NCBI GenBank assembly: GCA_963930645.1
Contig: OZ005654.1
Location: 45,128,686-45,192,685 of the forward strand
DNA: 64,000 nt
Source: Salticus scenicus
Lineage: Eukaryota; Arthropoda; Arachnida; Araneae; Salticidae
Direction of reading: 5' to 3'
The position numbers and the translations under genes are program-made. Position 1 is the stretch's first letter. Each line of letters starts with the position of its first letter. The notes beneath the pieces are model-generated. The model was given only the letters and a program-made list of their open reading frames with translations, did no database searches and had not been told where the DNA came from. Shown in pieces: positions 47,701-59,426 of this stretch.

Positions 47701-48257
47701 AACCGACTTCAAAAAAGAAGGAAGGTTCTCAATTCAAACCGTATGTTTTTTTTATGTTTGTTAGCTCATAACTTCTGAACGGATGCTCCGATTTTGGAAC
47801 TTTTTGTTTTGTTGAAAAGGTCTTGGTCTAAAATAGGTCCCATTGTAATATCTTTACGATCTAAAGAAAATACAGGGTGCCCAAAAAAATCAGTCCCAAC
47901 TCTTTTAACTGCTCAACGGCTGCAGCTATAGTGATAAAAATGGTATGTAAGTATAGCAAAGTGGCCATGCAGTAGAAGGTTAAACCGCTTGCAGCGCCAC
48001 CTGGTGGAAAATAGCGGAGTTAGTGTTCCTCACTCGAAAACGGTTCTACAGAAAAAGTGAATTACAATGCTGAAGAGTATCACCGATTTAGTACAAAAAG
48101 ATAGTTTAGACGTTTATGCTAACGTTCCTATCTCGGGAACGGTTCAAGATAAGGGGGAAAAGTGGTTGCAGTGAAGGCGCATTTTACAGTTCCATTTTCT
48201 GAAAATTTTCTTTCATTTTTAGTTCTTTGAATAGTAGTTCCTTTTTGGAGTCGGTTC
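47701..48257. mobile_element. AACCGACTTC-ended element nested in the family A MITE
   Basis: Starts AACCGACTTCAAAAAAGAAG and ends with the inverted GGAGTCGGTTC. The interior starts with AGCTCATAACTTCTGAACGG. The same end type recurs widely in arthropod genomes, as far as I remember. A further fragment with CAGGGTGCCCAAAAAAATCA begins at 47873 inside it. Confidence 0.6.
47873..48140 (+). mobile_element. 5' fragment of a CAGGGTG-ended element, third nesting level
   Basis: Starts CAGGGTGCCCAAAAAAATCA. It has GCGCCACCTGGTGG in the middle, but no matching right end is visible, so the right limit is approximate. Possibly part of the host element instead. Confidence 0.35.
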
Positions 48258-48375
48258 TATTTTTTTACATAAAGATTTTATCTGAATGTAAAAACAGAAT
48301 TTAAAAATATGGATTAGTTAATAAGTTATTTGTAAAGAAAAATTTCCCATAGAAAAAACATTAGCTTCGGCTTCC

Positions 48376-49020
48376 GCACAGCCACTTACATCCATAAGAC
48401 ATCTATAAAAGTTTAACCCGTTAGTAGTCGCTATAGACAGCGCCACCTATTAAAAATTGCACACTTTTTATTTAACTGTCACCAATAATTTTAAGAAGTG
48501 ATGTGACCGACGTTTCTTCGATTTTATTTGCGTTTTATTCATATCAAATGCTACTTCTAAAAATTTGTTTGTGGCTATTGAATAAAAAAATCTGGCAACA
48601 CTAAAAGATGGGCGGCAAATCGACCAACTAGCGACTACTAACGGGTTAAAAAAAAAAAAAAAAAATGATCCATTAAACTTCCATAAACATTCTACAGATA
48701 TCTACCAGCACGATAAATGTCATTCTTTTTTACATCCATTAGACATCTGTTGAATATCCGATAAATCTCCTATAATTTGACTTGTTAGATCTAATAGATA
48801 ACTGAAAATATCTAAATCTTGTTTTGATCCAACATGTTACATCTATTACACATTAAAAAAGGCACGTCTAAATTTCGTCTACATTCAAACATCTAATAAT
48901 AGATATCTATAATTAGTACAGGATATCCAGGACTTTTAATGGACATTAATAAGATATCTTGTACCTTTCATGGATCATTGGATGTAATTTAGATGCCTAA
49001 TAGTAATAAGTGGCTGTGTG
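48376..49020. mobile_element. Element with CACACAGCCACTTA ends
   Basis: The left end GCACAGCCACTTACATCC and the right end (reverse complement CACACAGCCACTTATTACTA) are inverted. The interior repeats ATTAGACATCT-like words. It truncates the family A MITE at 48375 and is itself split by a piggyBac-type MITE. Confidence 0.65.
48417..48645. mobile_element. piggyBac-type MITE with TTAA duplication
   Basis: The 229 bp element starts CCCGTTAGTAGTCGCT and ends with the exact reverse complement. It is flanked by TTAA at 48413-48416 and 48646-48649. CCC ends and TTAA target sites are the hallmark of piggyBac elements. No coding sequence. Confidence 0.88.
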
Positions 49021-49084
49021 GGTACAGTTAATATAATATGTAGAGAAATCCACAATATTTTTTTCTGCTGTGAAAACTAACCAT

Positions 49085-49094
49085 TACACACACA

Positions 49095-49137
<43 letters not shown>
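49085..49137 (+). repeat. (CA)12 followed by poly(A)
   Basis: CA dinucleotides run directly into about 30 A. Simple repeat. Confidence 0.9.
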
Positions 49138-49141
<4 letters not shown>

Positions 49142-49479
49142 ACAGAGTTGTGGAATACGTAAAGTAAATACTATGTATAACTAACTGAGTCCCCCCATCC
49201 TTTTTTTTTTAGAACATAATTTGAAAATATTTTAATGCACTTTACGAGGTAGTGTTAACGATCGTAATGTTTAAATTTTTGGAAATTTTAACTTTTCACA
49301 CAGCTATCGATATAACGATAATCTAGTATGTTGTGGTTGTCACAAAACTTTCTTCTATATCATTATATGTAGCAGCACCACTTACTCGTTAACAAGGGGA
49401 AAAAAAAAATACAGCTTCTCCCAGTTGATTTTATAATTGCAGAATGGTGCAATTTTTACAATATATATATAAATGTAAT

Positions 49480-49935
49480 CATATGGAAAATAGTAGAAAG
49501 TGAGTAATAGCAACGCCACTTGTCGATCGATACACACCAAAATTAACATAGCATTTTTTTTTTTTTTTTTTTTTTTTTTTCATAATGGCCATTTCACATA
49601 TCAAGTTTGGTACATTTATGTGCAATAGAAACTGAGATATAGCCTTCTCGTACACAGAAAAAAGCATAGCAGCACCCCTTGTTGGACGATATGCATCAAA
49701 AGTTGACATAAACAAATTTATGTCAAGGTGCAAGTAATTGTAAGTTTTTAGGAAATTCTGTGCATCAGTTCGTGATCTAGATCTGCTATGAAATTTTGGT
49801 CACACATAGACAGTTATTTTCTAAAAACTGTCAAATCATGATCAGGACATCTCTAAACGTGTAAATCCATCGAAAACCGAAAGTCGAAAATGTTTACGAT
49901 TTGAATACTTTCTTCTATGAATGCAGTAAATAAAG
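49480..49935 (-). repeat. Dispersed repeat family J, inverted copy 4
   Basis: The right part, GTGTAAATCCATCGAAAACC then GAAAGTCGAAAATG, is the reverse complement of the start of copy 3. Two GCAACGCCAC/GCAGCACCCC blocks are internal repeats. A long T run occurs at 49553-49580. Confidence 0.45.
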
Positions 49936-50500
49936 TTTTAAAAATTCTTTATGAATTTATGCATAACTTAACTCTCCTTTATTTGAATAAAAAATACAGT
50001 GAAGATATTAAAATATGAGTACAGAGGAGGGGAGCTCTGTATTTGTGAGATACTATGAGATCGACAGAGTGTTAAATTCATTTACTTCATTACTCAAGAT
50101 AGTGAGTGAATGTGGGTGAGGGTATTTTTGAAAACATCTTTTACTCGCTCGTACAATTTCCATGGGAACAAAATTTGCTTTTATAGTCCATACGATTTTA
50201 TTTGCATATTTAGTCTTATTATCGTACAGAAAAGCATTTTACGAGCAAATAAAAAAAAATAATAAAAAAGTGAGAGGGGCTCAAAATCATGCCATCGGCA
50301 ACCGACATTGCTGAATTTTAGTAAAATTCAATTCTAACAACTCTTGATAAAGGGAAATTAAGAAGAAGAAAATTCAAAATCTTTGCGGGTGTGTTTTCTC
50401 GGGAATCTCCACCTCATTAACCTCTGAAACTATAGGGGTAGCTCAATATCATTTTTCCCTCTCTCGCCTCTCATCTGAAGGAAGTTTTCTAATATATATA

Positions 50501-50662
50501 CAGTAAAACCTCTCTAAGTTGGACACCTACCGTTCCAAGAAAAAGTGTCCAACTTAGAGAGGTGTCCAACTTATAGGGGTTAGACATAATGTTAATGGAT
50601 ACATTCCGTTCCGAGAAAAAGCGTCCAACTTAGAGGGGTGTCCAACTTGAGAGGTTTCACTG
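50501..50662. mobile_element. pogo/Tigger-type MITE
   Basis: The 162 bp element starts CAGTAAAACCTCTCTAAGTT and ends AACTTGAGAGGTTTCACTG, with TA repeats on both sides. CAGT-AACCTC ends are typical of the pogo branch of Tc1/mariner. The interior word GTCCAACTTAGAG is repeated in both orientations. Confidence 0.8.
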
Positions 50663-51373
50663 TATATATACATGAAAACAAATTTATTAACTAGGAAAAT
50701 TTAATTCCCCATGCACGTCTTAGCATAATTATTACGACCAAAATTAATTTATTTTCTATATATTCTCATATTAAAATATTACAGATCAAAAATAGACTGT
50801 TTTGTTTATAGTTGTTTTATGTTCATATGGTTTAGGCGGTTTCTGTCGACATTAAGATAATATATTCAGATTTTGTGGTTAAACAATAGAACTTTCCCTA
50901 AACAATGTGTGCTTTCACTTGTTTTAGGCCAACTTTCTCAGAAAGGAAAGTCTAAATGTAAAAATCTGAAACTGTAATTCGAGACCTCGTTTTCAGTCAT
51001 TTTGGAGACCCTCTTAAATTTTTAGAGGGGAAGCATATGTTTCCCGCGCCTACGGTTATCAAGCTTTTGGAATCTCCTTGATTCAACTTTGTTTTTATCC
51101 TCAGATGTATAGGGAGGGTGCGCGGTGAGAAAAAATAAAATAAAAAACGAGAAAAAATTGCGGCTGAAAAGAATGGCAATCGGATGTTTTCGAAAACCTG
51201 TTTTACTTGCTCCTATTACTTTTTCCGTTTTATATATCACAGAACTCCAAAACACGCGGAATTCACGCAGAATTTTACAAAATCTCATTTGTAAGATCCA
51301 TAAGAAACCCTGTAATATAAATTTATTTACAGTCTTATATAACATTTACATGAAAAATATTAAATGTTTGACA

Positions 51374-51428
51374 TTCTCTCTCTCTCTCTCTCTCTGTGTG
51401 TGAGGGGGGGGGGGGGGGGAGGGGGGAG
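51374..51428 (+). repeat. (CT)n(GT)n followed by G-runs
   Basis: A mixed pyrimidine-purine microsatellite followed by three G runs, the first of at least 16 G. Potential G-quadruplex former. Confidence 0.85.
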
Positions 51429-51529
51429 AATGTGAACGAAAGAAAAAAATACATAACATTTCTAGACCAATAATACTAAGGAAATTCGAAATGTTCGGAG
51501 GGATATGTTTTCTGGGACATCCTTTAAAT

Positions 51530-52310
51530 TAAACTCACGAGTATAAATCTTACGAGACTTAAAAGAAGACAAGACGAAAGCACTGAATTCGTGAAAATTT
51601 TTGACATCCAGTTTTCGGTGGATTTACTCATTTTGAGATGCCCTGAACTCGATTTGATCATTTTTAGAAAATGTTTATCTGCATGTGTGTATGTATCCAA
51701 AATTTTGTCTACGCCGTACCTCACGAACCAAACAGTTGAATTTAACTAATTTTAATATTTTGTTGGACCTTGACTTAAATTAGTGCTGATTACATCTGAA
51801 TTTCAATCGTTCAACAGGTGGCGCTGTTAAACCGGTTTTTCATATTTTTTTAATGTGGCGGTACAGGAGAAAATTTTGTATAATGTACAAAATGAGAATT
51901 ATTTTTTCATTTTTCAATGTTAAATTAAATATATATATATATATATAATATTAGTAATAGTCAGCAAGGAAAAAAAAATTGTATATGTAGGGGTATTGTT
52001 TCCCCCTTGGAATGGGGCATAAATTTTCAATATAGATATCTTTCAAAAGAACTCGTCAATGCTTTCAAAGCGAAGTGTTGAATCATAGATCTGTGATAAT
52101 TTAAAACAAAGCTATTAATTTTTCTTAAAAAAAAAAAAAAAAATCTCAGATGAGATTTATTGAGCATACAATAGTTTTCTTTCGGCATTTAAGCAAATTC
52201 TCTAAGATGAAAATCGTCTGTATTCATCATGGAAAATAATTTTAATAAATAATTTGCACTGCATGAATTTGTATAGCAAAATTTACAAGAATGTTTTGTG
52301 ACAGTCACAA
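51530..52310 (+). repeat. Dispersed repeat family J, copy 1
   Basis: Shares with 57240-57960 the blocks CGGTGGATTTACTCATTTTG-like, TGTATCCAAAATTTTGT, a CAACAGGTGGCGCTGTTAA-type block and AAAAGAACTCGTCAAT, in the same order. No termini or coding capacity seen. Confidence 0.55.
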
Positions 52311-52323
52311 CATACTGTTTTTT

Positions 52324-53518
52324 ACTTCCTTATACAAAGTATAAGGAAGTATAGTAATCCCGATTTGCGAAATCGATTTTGCATTTCACATTGCTCGAAA
52401 ACGAATGATCGCTGAATGTTGCCAATTTATACGTGTGACTGTCATGATGTCTAGTTGTACACCTGCAAGTGTCGTCTTAACACGAGCTCTCGTTTTAGAG
52501 ATATAAGGGACTTTACACGATTTTTCGTGACGTCTGTATGTATGTGTGTCTCTGTGTGTGTGTGTGTGAGTATGTCGCATAACTCAAAAACGGTTGGACG
52601 TAGAAAGTTGTGAATTGGTAGATAGGTTTGTTATAACATCTAGTTGTGCACCTCCCTTTTTGGACTTTGTATGATTTTCCGTTTTGGAGATATTTAGGAA
52701 AATTAGGTTCATAATGGCCAAAATGTATCAAAAAACGGTAATAACTCAAAAACGTTTTGGACAAATCTTGCAATTTAACTGACTTACCGACTAGCTACAC
52801 ATTTGAAACTTTCAGAAAAGTTCAGAACACGTTGACAATGCATTTTTAAAAATTTTTTAGCCAACTGTTTCTAATACCTGCTGCTTTCAGCAGCGTTTAT
52901 GCGATTCAACAGAAAATTTATTTAACTAACTTCTCGACTAGCTAGACATTTGAAACTTTCAGACTAGATCAGAACACGGTGAACATGCATTTTTTTAATA
53001 CTTTTAGCCAACTGTTTAGGGTCTCTGCTGTCTTCGGCAACGTTACCAGTACAAATCTTGCAATCTATTTTTAACTAACTTCCCGACTAGCTAGACATTT
53101 AAAACTTCTGGAAAAACTCAGAACACGGTGATAATGCATTTTTTAAATATTTTTAGCCAATTGTTTCAGGTGACTGCTGCCTTCGACAGCGTGTATATGG
53201 TTCAACAGAAAATTTATTTAACTAACTTCCCGACTAGCTAGACATTTGAAACTTTCAGAATAGTTCAGAACACGGTGAAAATGCATTTTTTAAATACTTT
53301 TAACCAATTTTTTCGGGTCCCTGCTGCCTTCGTCAGCGTTACCAGTACAAATCTTGCATCGGTTTTTAACTAACTTTCAGAAAAGCTGAACGGCACACGG
53401 TGATAATTTATTTTTTTAAATATTTTTAGCCAACTGTTTCGGGTCCAATGACAATGTTTTTTAACAATATGTATATTTCTAAAAGTGTATAAGGAAGTCA
53501 TGTGGTGCCCAGATCAGA
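52324..53518 (-). mobile_element. Helentron/HINE-like element, family H2
   Basis: Read on the minus strand, the 5' end (53518) is TCTGATCTGGGCACCACATG, then ACTTCCTTATAC. The 3' end (52350-52324) is the perfect hairpin ACTTCCTTATAC-TTT-GTATAAGGAAGT, so the 12-mer at the 5' end is repeated exactly in the hairpin. The interior has four to five units of about 148 bp (landmark CGACTAGCTAGACATTTGAA) and a (GT)n tract. It shares no overall sequence with family H1, but the layout is the same. Confidence 0.75.
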
Positions 53519-53607
53519 TTTTTTCCTTTACTTATTGGCTGAAGGGAATTCAATCTATTTCTCGAAATTGTTTCTCTTCAGTTATTTATTTATTTATTTT
53601 TACTTTC

Positions 53608-54045
53608 TATTGTGAAAATTTTCCGCTTCCGGTTTTCCGTGAATTTACACGTTTTGAGTGATTCTGAACGTTATTCGATTATTTTACGAAAATGTCGGTC
53701 TGTCTCTGTGTGAGAGTTCGTTCGCAAAATTTTATGAGCGCTGAGACCGAATTTAATCAAACTTGTTATTTAGTTTATCTTGGTTTAAATTGGTGCTGAA
53801 TAGTTTTCGGGATATCGCCCTATAGGTGGCGTTGCTTGTTATTACTTTCTGCAATTTTTTAAATGGATATATTTGAACATCTACTGATATAAATTGCATA
53901 GATATAAATTGCATAAAATTGATATAAATTATAATTGTAAGAAATTAAGTTGATGTTACATTTGTGTACATATGTTAACCGGCAAGTGGCGCTGTTATAC
54001 ATAATGGATATAGAAAAAATAATAATTAGTGGCCACAGCATACTA
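53608..54045 (+). repeat. Dispersed repeat family J, shorter copy 3
   Basis: Starts ACTTTCTATTGTGAAAATTT, then CCGGTTTTCCGTGAATTTAC, and contains the GGTGGCGTTG and CAAGTGGCGCTGTTA blocks. It lies directly between two Helentron-like elements. Confidence 0.45.
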
Positions 54046-54052
54046 GATTTTT

Positions 54053-55042
54053 ACTTTCCGAACACTATAGTGAGGAAAGTATTGTAATCATGTCAAAAAT
54101 CCGAATTTGAGATTTTGATGTTTCTATACGTTTCGAGGTCCAATGAGTCCGTTTTCACTATTTTTGCGATGATATATGTGTGTATGTGTGTGAGTGAACA
54201 CGCTAGCGTCTAAACGCTTTGTTCGAATAACCTGAAAGTTGTTACGTATATTGTAAGTCACCATAGTACAAACCCTATAGATTTTGGTGAATCTAGCACT
54301 TATAGTTTTTTTACAGGGACACAAAGAAAAATTCTTTATCATTATGGCCTATGGGAGCAAAATCTTAAAAGTGCGATAGCATCTAAACCCCTTATTCAAT
54401 TCAGCAAAACATTTATACACATATTATAGGTCACAAATACTCAATCTGTATAGATTTTGGAGAGTCTAGCTCTTATAGTTTTTTTTACAGGGACACAAAG
54501 AAAAATTCTTTATAATTATGCCTATGGGGCCAAATTTTTAAAAGTGTGATTGCGTCTAAACGCCTTATTAATCTGAGCAAAAAAATTTTACACATGTTAT
54601 AGGTCACAGTTGCACCAACTGTATAGATTTTGGTGAATCTAGCACTTACAGTTTTTTTTACAGGGACACAAAGAAAAATTCTTTATCATTATGGCCTATG
54701 GGACCAAATTTTTAAAAGTACGATAGCATCTAAACGCCTTGTTCAATTGAGCTGAAAATTTATATGAGTATTATAAATCACTGTTGCACTAACTATAAGC
54801 ATTTTGGTGAATCTAGCATTTATAGGTTTTTACAGGGACTCAACGAAAAATTCTTTATCATTATGATCTATGGGCTCAAAGTTCAGTAGCGTTAAATAAA
54901 ACATCGTGTAATATATGGAGAAAAATACTCAAACACTCTATTATGGTTTTCTCTCTGTTTGTTTAACAACTCCTCTTTCTTTACTTTATCTACAAAACTG
55001 TTAATTACTCAATGTTCGGAAAGTCGAGTGGAGTCACTCCAG
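54053..55042 (-). mobile_element. H1 Helentron-like element, inverted twin of 39516-40531
   Basis: The 3' hairpin, as read on the plus strand, is ACTTTCCGAACACTATAGTG followed by AGGAAAGT (54053-54080). The 5' subterminal repeat is TGTTCGGAAAGT (55013-55024). It has four internal units of about 172 bp. Unit order and the unique flanking segment match the reverse complement of the 39.5 kb copy closely. Confidence 0.75.
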
Positions 55043-55182
55043 ATTTTTTATGATTCTGCTCTTACATTAATCGGTTGTTTACTTGTGTTCGTTGGGATTA
55101 TTATTTTGTATACCTTGGAAATTCTTCGAATAACGAACTTCTTTTCTAATATAACTAACAACATTTCACTTTTTTGGAGAAC

Positions 55183-55219
<37 letters not shown>

Positions 55220-55599
55220 TAGCATTACTTTAAAATAATTCGGTAACTCAGTAATTGGAATAATTATAAATGTGTAACAGAAACATTTATTATCCTTTCT
55301 ATTATGTTATTATTTTAAGGAAAAAATTTCTTAGAAAATTTCCAATAATTATTTTAACGATGATTTACTTGTATTTGAAAAAATATGATGAAATAGTAGC
55401 TTGATTAAATTCTATTTAAATGGCAACACATATGACGTAACATGATGACAATCCATAACGTATGAAAGCATAATACACCACAAAATAACTGGAAAGAAAA
55501 AATCACAGGCGATCAATTTGAAATATTACATTAGCAAAATCATTTTTAAATTCAAATAAAATTTTAAGTTTTTACGGCACATGATTACATTATATAAAA

Positions 55600-56372
55600 T
55601 CTGGAATGACGCCATTAAATTTTATGAACACTTAATTATTAATGATTGTTGAAATAAATTTAAATCAGAGAAAAATCCAGTAACTACACAAAGAAGAAAA
55701 TCATAATAGGGCGTTTGAGTATTTCGCTTCAGTTTGTATATTGTACAATGGACCGTTATGTATCCGAATTCTTTAGTGTGTTCCCTTAAAAAAAAAAAAC
55801 ACAATAGAAAAAATTTATCAGTGTTTTAAACAATTTAACATTTCTAAAGTGAACTTTAAAATATTTTGAGTCCATAGACCGTAAAGTATGGGAATTCTAC
55901 TTTGTATATGAGTAAAATTATACATACATTCACGTAAATCTGTATTATTCTTTCGATAATGACCTACATGCCTACAAATTTATATATTGATCGAATATAT
56001 AGCTATAGCACTTCAAATAATGTAAATCCATAGGCTGTAATGATGTAATGATAAAAAACATTTTTGGGTCCCTGTAAAGGAACTCTAAGTCCTATACTTA
56101 TGAAAATCTATACTTACTCCTATACTTAAGTCCTATACTTACGAAAAGTATAACTTTTCGTACGATGGTTACCACATAATATATCCTAACAACTTTCAGC
56201 TTAATCAAACAAAGTGTTTAGACTTTATCGTATTCACTTATAAGTAGCATCACTTATAAGTAGCAAAAACGATAACTCATGAGACCTCAAAAGCATGTAG
56301 ATACACCAGAATTTCATAGTCGAATTTTTTCATCATCACAATATTTTCCTTACACAATATATGTTCGTAAAT
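55600..56372 (+). mobile_element. Old, degenerate H1 Helentron-like copy
   Basis: It starts TCTGGAATGACGCCATTAAA and carries decayed internal units (CCCTGTAAAGGAACTCTAAG, CAAAGTGTTTAGAC). It ends with ACCTCAAAAGCATGTAGATA and a ruined hairpin near 56345-56372. It is much more diverged than the neighbouring 54053-55042 copy, so it is an earlier insertion. Confidence 0.55.
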
Positions 56373-56522
56373 TAATAACATTTCATCAAGTGGTCAAAAC
56401 TGTTTCATAAACTAAATCTTCAGTAGACTTTCTAAGTAATAAAGCGGTAACAAAGTGATAATGAACTCCAATATTTATGAATGAGAAAATATGTTGATGG
56501 TTCTTAATTTTACTTCAAGAGC

Positions 56523-56925
56523 ATACAATACCTAATCTCGCGACAACCAAAGCCTGTGTTATTCTATGGGGAAATTTGTTTCTACAATTACTCAAAATTG
56601 CTTTTATTATTATTTTTTTTTTTAATTCCGTTTTCACATTCAGAAAATTAATAGTTGTTTTCCAAAAATTGAATTTTTCTCACTTTTCACATTTTATTTT
56701 CTAGTTAAAATGCGCTTAGTTAAATTTTGCGCTTTTTAAAAACTCAAAAATTAAATATTAAAAATTAAATAAACAAATGAGTACTCATTTAACGGTTTAT
56801 GAATTTTCTGAAAGGGAAAACTGAATATTAAATAATACATTAAACAATGAGTATTTATGGAAACAAATTTTCCTATAGTATAATAAGGGCTTTGGCTGTC
56901 ACCGAGATTAGGTGTTATACTCCCT
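56523..56925. mobile_element. Foldback MITE family A, complete copy
   Basis: The left arm ATACCTAATCTCGCGACAAC and TATTCTATGGGGAAATTTG is mirrored by the right arm, ending ACCGAGATTAGGTGTTATAC. The inner TTTTCACATTCAGAAAATT has an inverted partner near 56800. Confidence 0.65.
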
Positions 56926-57239
56926 TTATATAAAAGGAACTTTAAATCCGAAAAGCTCTCAAAGTATTTGATCCCCCACTACTTTTTTCACAATCCAAAA
57001 TATTAAAAGCAAATGTTCTAAAATTAAACTTCTGTTTGAGTTTCATAATTTGAAATTTTAATAAATTAAATTACTTAATCATTAAAGTAAAATTAAACGC
57101 TCGAATATGAAATTGTTTGCGTGATATTTTATTGTGTTACATGTTGTTGTTTTTTTTTAACTTTAGCAATAGTTTAGCAGTGCAAAACCTGTGATCATGG
57201 ATGGGCTAATCTGTGCCTGTGGCGCTTTAAAAATTCTCA

Positions 57240-57960
57240 CTTTTTCCTATATTTATATAAGAAGAATGTATTGGATTCCTAAAAATTTTCGACGACAGGT
57301 TTTCGAATAAATTTACCCGCTTTGAGATGGCCTGAATTTGATTTAATAATTTTTTTAAATGTCTGTATGTCTGTATATGGGTGTGGTGTGTTTGTGCATG
57401 TATCCAAAATTTTGTAAATGCTGATGTGTGTATTCCATAGATATATGATAGTACTATGGTGTATAGTATGAACGCTGGACTAAAAGACAAAATTTAACCA
57501 AACTTGATATTTGGTTGGAACTTGGTTGGCTACATTTGGGAATCAATCGCTCAACAAGTGGCACTGTTAATGTTATCCCTTTTTTTTCCACCCATAATTT
57601 TTAATATTTATACTACAAAAATTCGTATAAACATACGAGAATTATTTTTAATAAATGATTGTCAAATTAATGAGAAATGTTGATTGTAATAGTAAACTAT
57701 GAAATATATGTGTGTATGTAGAGCGCTCACTCCCGGGGGTTGTAAAATTCAATATGGTTATCTTTTAAAAGAACTCATCAATACTTTTAAAAAAGAATGG
57801 TTGAACGACAGATCTATGATAAATTAATAAAAAGTTATTATTTTCTATTTTTATCGGGGGGTGGGGGAGAAAAACATGCCGCACTACACTGATTTTCTTC
57901 CGACATTTAATGTTATACCTTTAAACTATGTAAATTGAATAAATAAATAAATTTTCTAAA
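57240..57960 (+). repeat. Dispersed repeat family J, copy 2
   Basis: Same orientation and block order as 51530-52310, but more diverged and with different microsatellite lengths. Confidence 0.55.
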
Positions 57961-58483
57961 AATGTCCAGTCTTGCTCAATTTTAATCCCTCCCCCTTAAT
58001 TTTAGATTATTATTGCACAAATATAAAGTCTGAATACATTTGTTTTTTACTTTGTGGATCCCTTGACAAGTTAATTTATATAAGAAATATTTGTATGTTT
58101 GATTGTTGAAATTTCAAGTTTTTGAAAGTTTAAAATTGCGTGTTTTGAAAGTGTAAATTAAGATTGAAACTCCAATGAATAAACTGATTTATTATGAGTA
58201 CATGGAGCCTATAATACACCTTTTTTTTTTTTTTTTTTTTTTTTTTAAAGGGTTTATTGTAAAATCGAATTGCAGAAGCAATTTATGACACGAAATTCTG
58301 AAAAACATTCGTTTTAAGAAAACGATATTTTTACACGTATTTGTAAAAATTATTCTTCCAGGGATATAAACTTTTCATTTTATTTAAATCGAAACATTTT
58401 TAACAGATATATTTTTGAAATATGAATATTTTCATTGGTTAATATTTTGGTAATTTTAATATGCACTGTACACTTAAGGAGGG

Positions 58484-58915
58484 GGTGCTTGACTTATGGT
58501 TGACAGCTGTCATAACCCCATGTTATTCTACGAGAAAATTTACTATGAAAATTATATTACCTAATGTGTGTTTTAAATTCTGCTTTCACTTTTACATTCA
58601 GAAAATTCGCAACCGTTGAATTCATTCTAGTTTTCCAAAAATTAATACTTTTAAATTTTAATATTTTGTTTTAAAGCTATAATTGCGAAGATTGAATTAA
58701 GTGCATTTTTTTAATTTTTTAGTTTCAAAACAAAATATTAAAATTTAAAATTTTTGGGAAACAAGATTCAGTTCAATGCTTGTGAATTTTCTGAATGTGA
58801 AAACGTAATTTAAAAAATACTTTGGGTAGCACGTAATTTGCATGAGAGAGAAATTTTTCAAAAAGAATACAACATGGGATTAAGCTCCCGTTATGTTATA
58901 GGTGAAGCATCTCTT
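58484..58915. mobile_element. Foldback MITE family A, diverged copy
   Basis: Left-arm word CCCATGTTATTCTACGAGAA and right-arm word AATACAACATGGG. The inner arms (TTTTAATATTTTGTTTTAAA and its inverse) pair well, while the outer ends are weak. Confidence 0.55.
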
Positions 58916-59320
58916 TATATATTTCATTTGTTTTAAATAAAATTATTTGAAAAACTCATATGCATCATTGATTTTCTGATGCTGCAAAATTTCTATTCTA
59001 ATCATGAAATAATAATAAAGTTCAGTTGCCGAAATTTTTAGAGGCACAACCGCACACCATATGCGCGGCCAGTAGTGTTTATTCGGGGTCCCTTTTTATA
59101 TCCCACTTAAAAAATGTAATAGTTTTTTTTTTTTTTTTGTTAACCCAGTCTACTCAAAGAGTACAAAATAATTATTGCAAATTAAGTATAAAATCTGTAT
59201 TTAAAAATTGTTCAAAATGTATATATAAACTAAGGAACAAAAAAAAAAAAAAAGTCGCAGTTGGATTTTTTTTTTTTTTTTTTTTTTCTTTCAAAAATCA
59301 TCAAATTTAAAATTTAATTG

Positions 59321-59426
59321 TAGGGATCTAACAGATAATGATTTTACCGGATATCAGATATCTGAAACGCTAATGTTTGCTGGATACGGATATAAGGTAT
59401 CCGGCAAAATCGCTGTTTCATCCCTA
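59321..59426. mobile_element. 106 bp MITE with TAGGGAT ends
   Basis: The left end TAGGGATCTAACAG and the right end (reverse complement TAGGGATGAAACAGCGATTT) are inverted, and both arms include TTT(A/G)CCGGATA. hAT-like by the end sequence only. Confidence 0.6.

Larger units (their letters stand above)
47381..48375. mobile_element. Foldback MITE family A, split by younger insertions
   Basis: The left arm is GTCCCTCTTCACTTACCGTC, with the spacer and its inverted copy at 47520-47690 (GACGGACC and GGTCCGTC). The right arm resumes at about 48275 (TCTGAATGTAAAAACAGAAT, CCCATAG, CGGCTTCCG) and is cut at 48375 by another element. Confidence 0.7.

Noticed and set aside
47881..48180. Possible foldback end for the CAGGGTG fragment
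   Set aside because: No convincing inverted right end was found, so its right limit is kept provisional and it is not described as a full element.
52386..52773. Minus-strand frames with THTHTHT repeats
   Set aside because: They are caused by the (GT)n tract of the H2 Helentron-like element.
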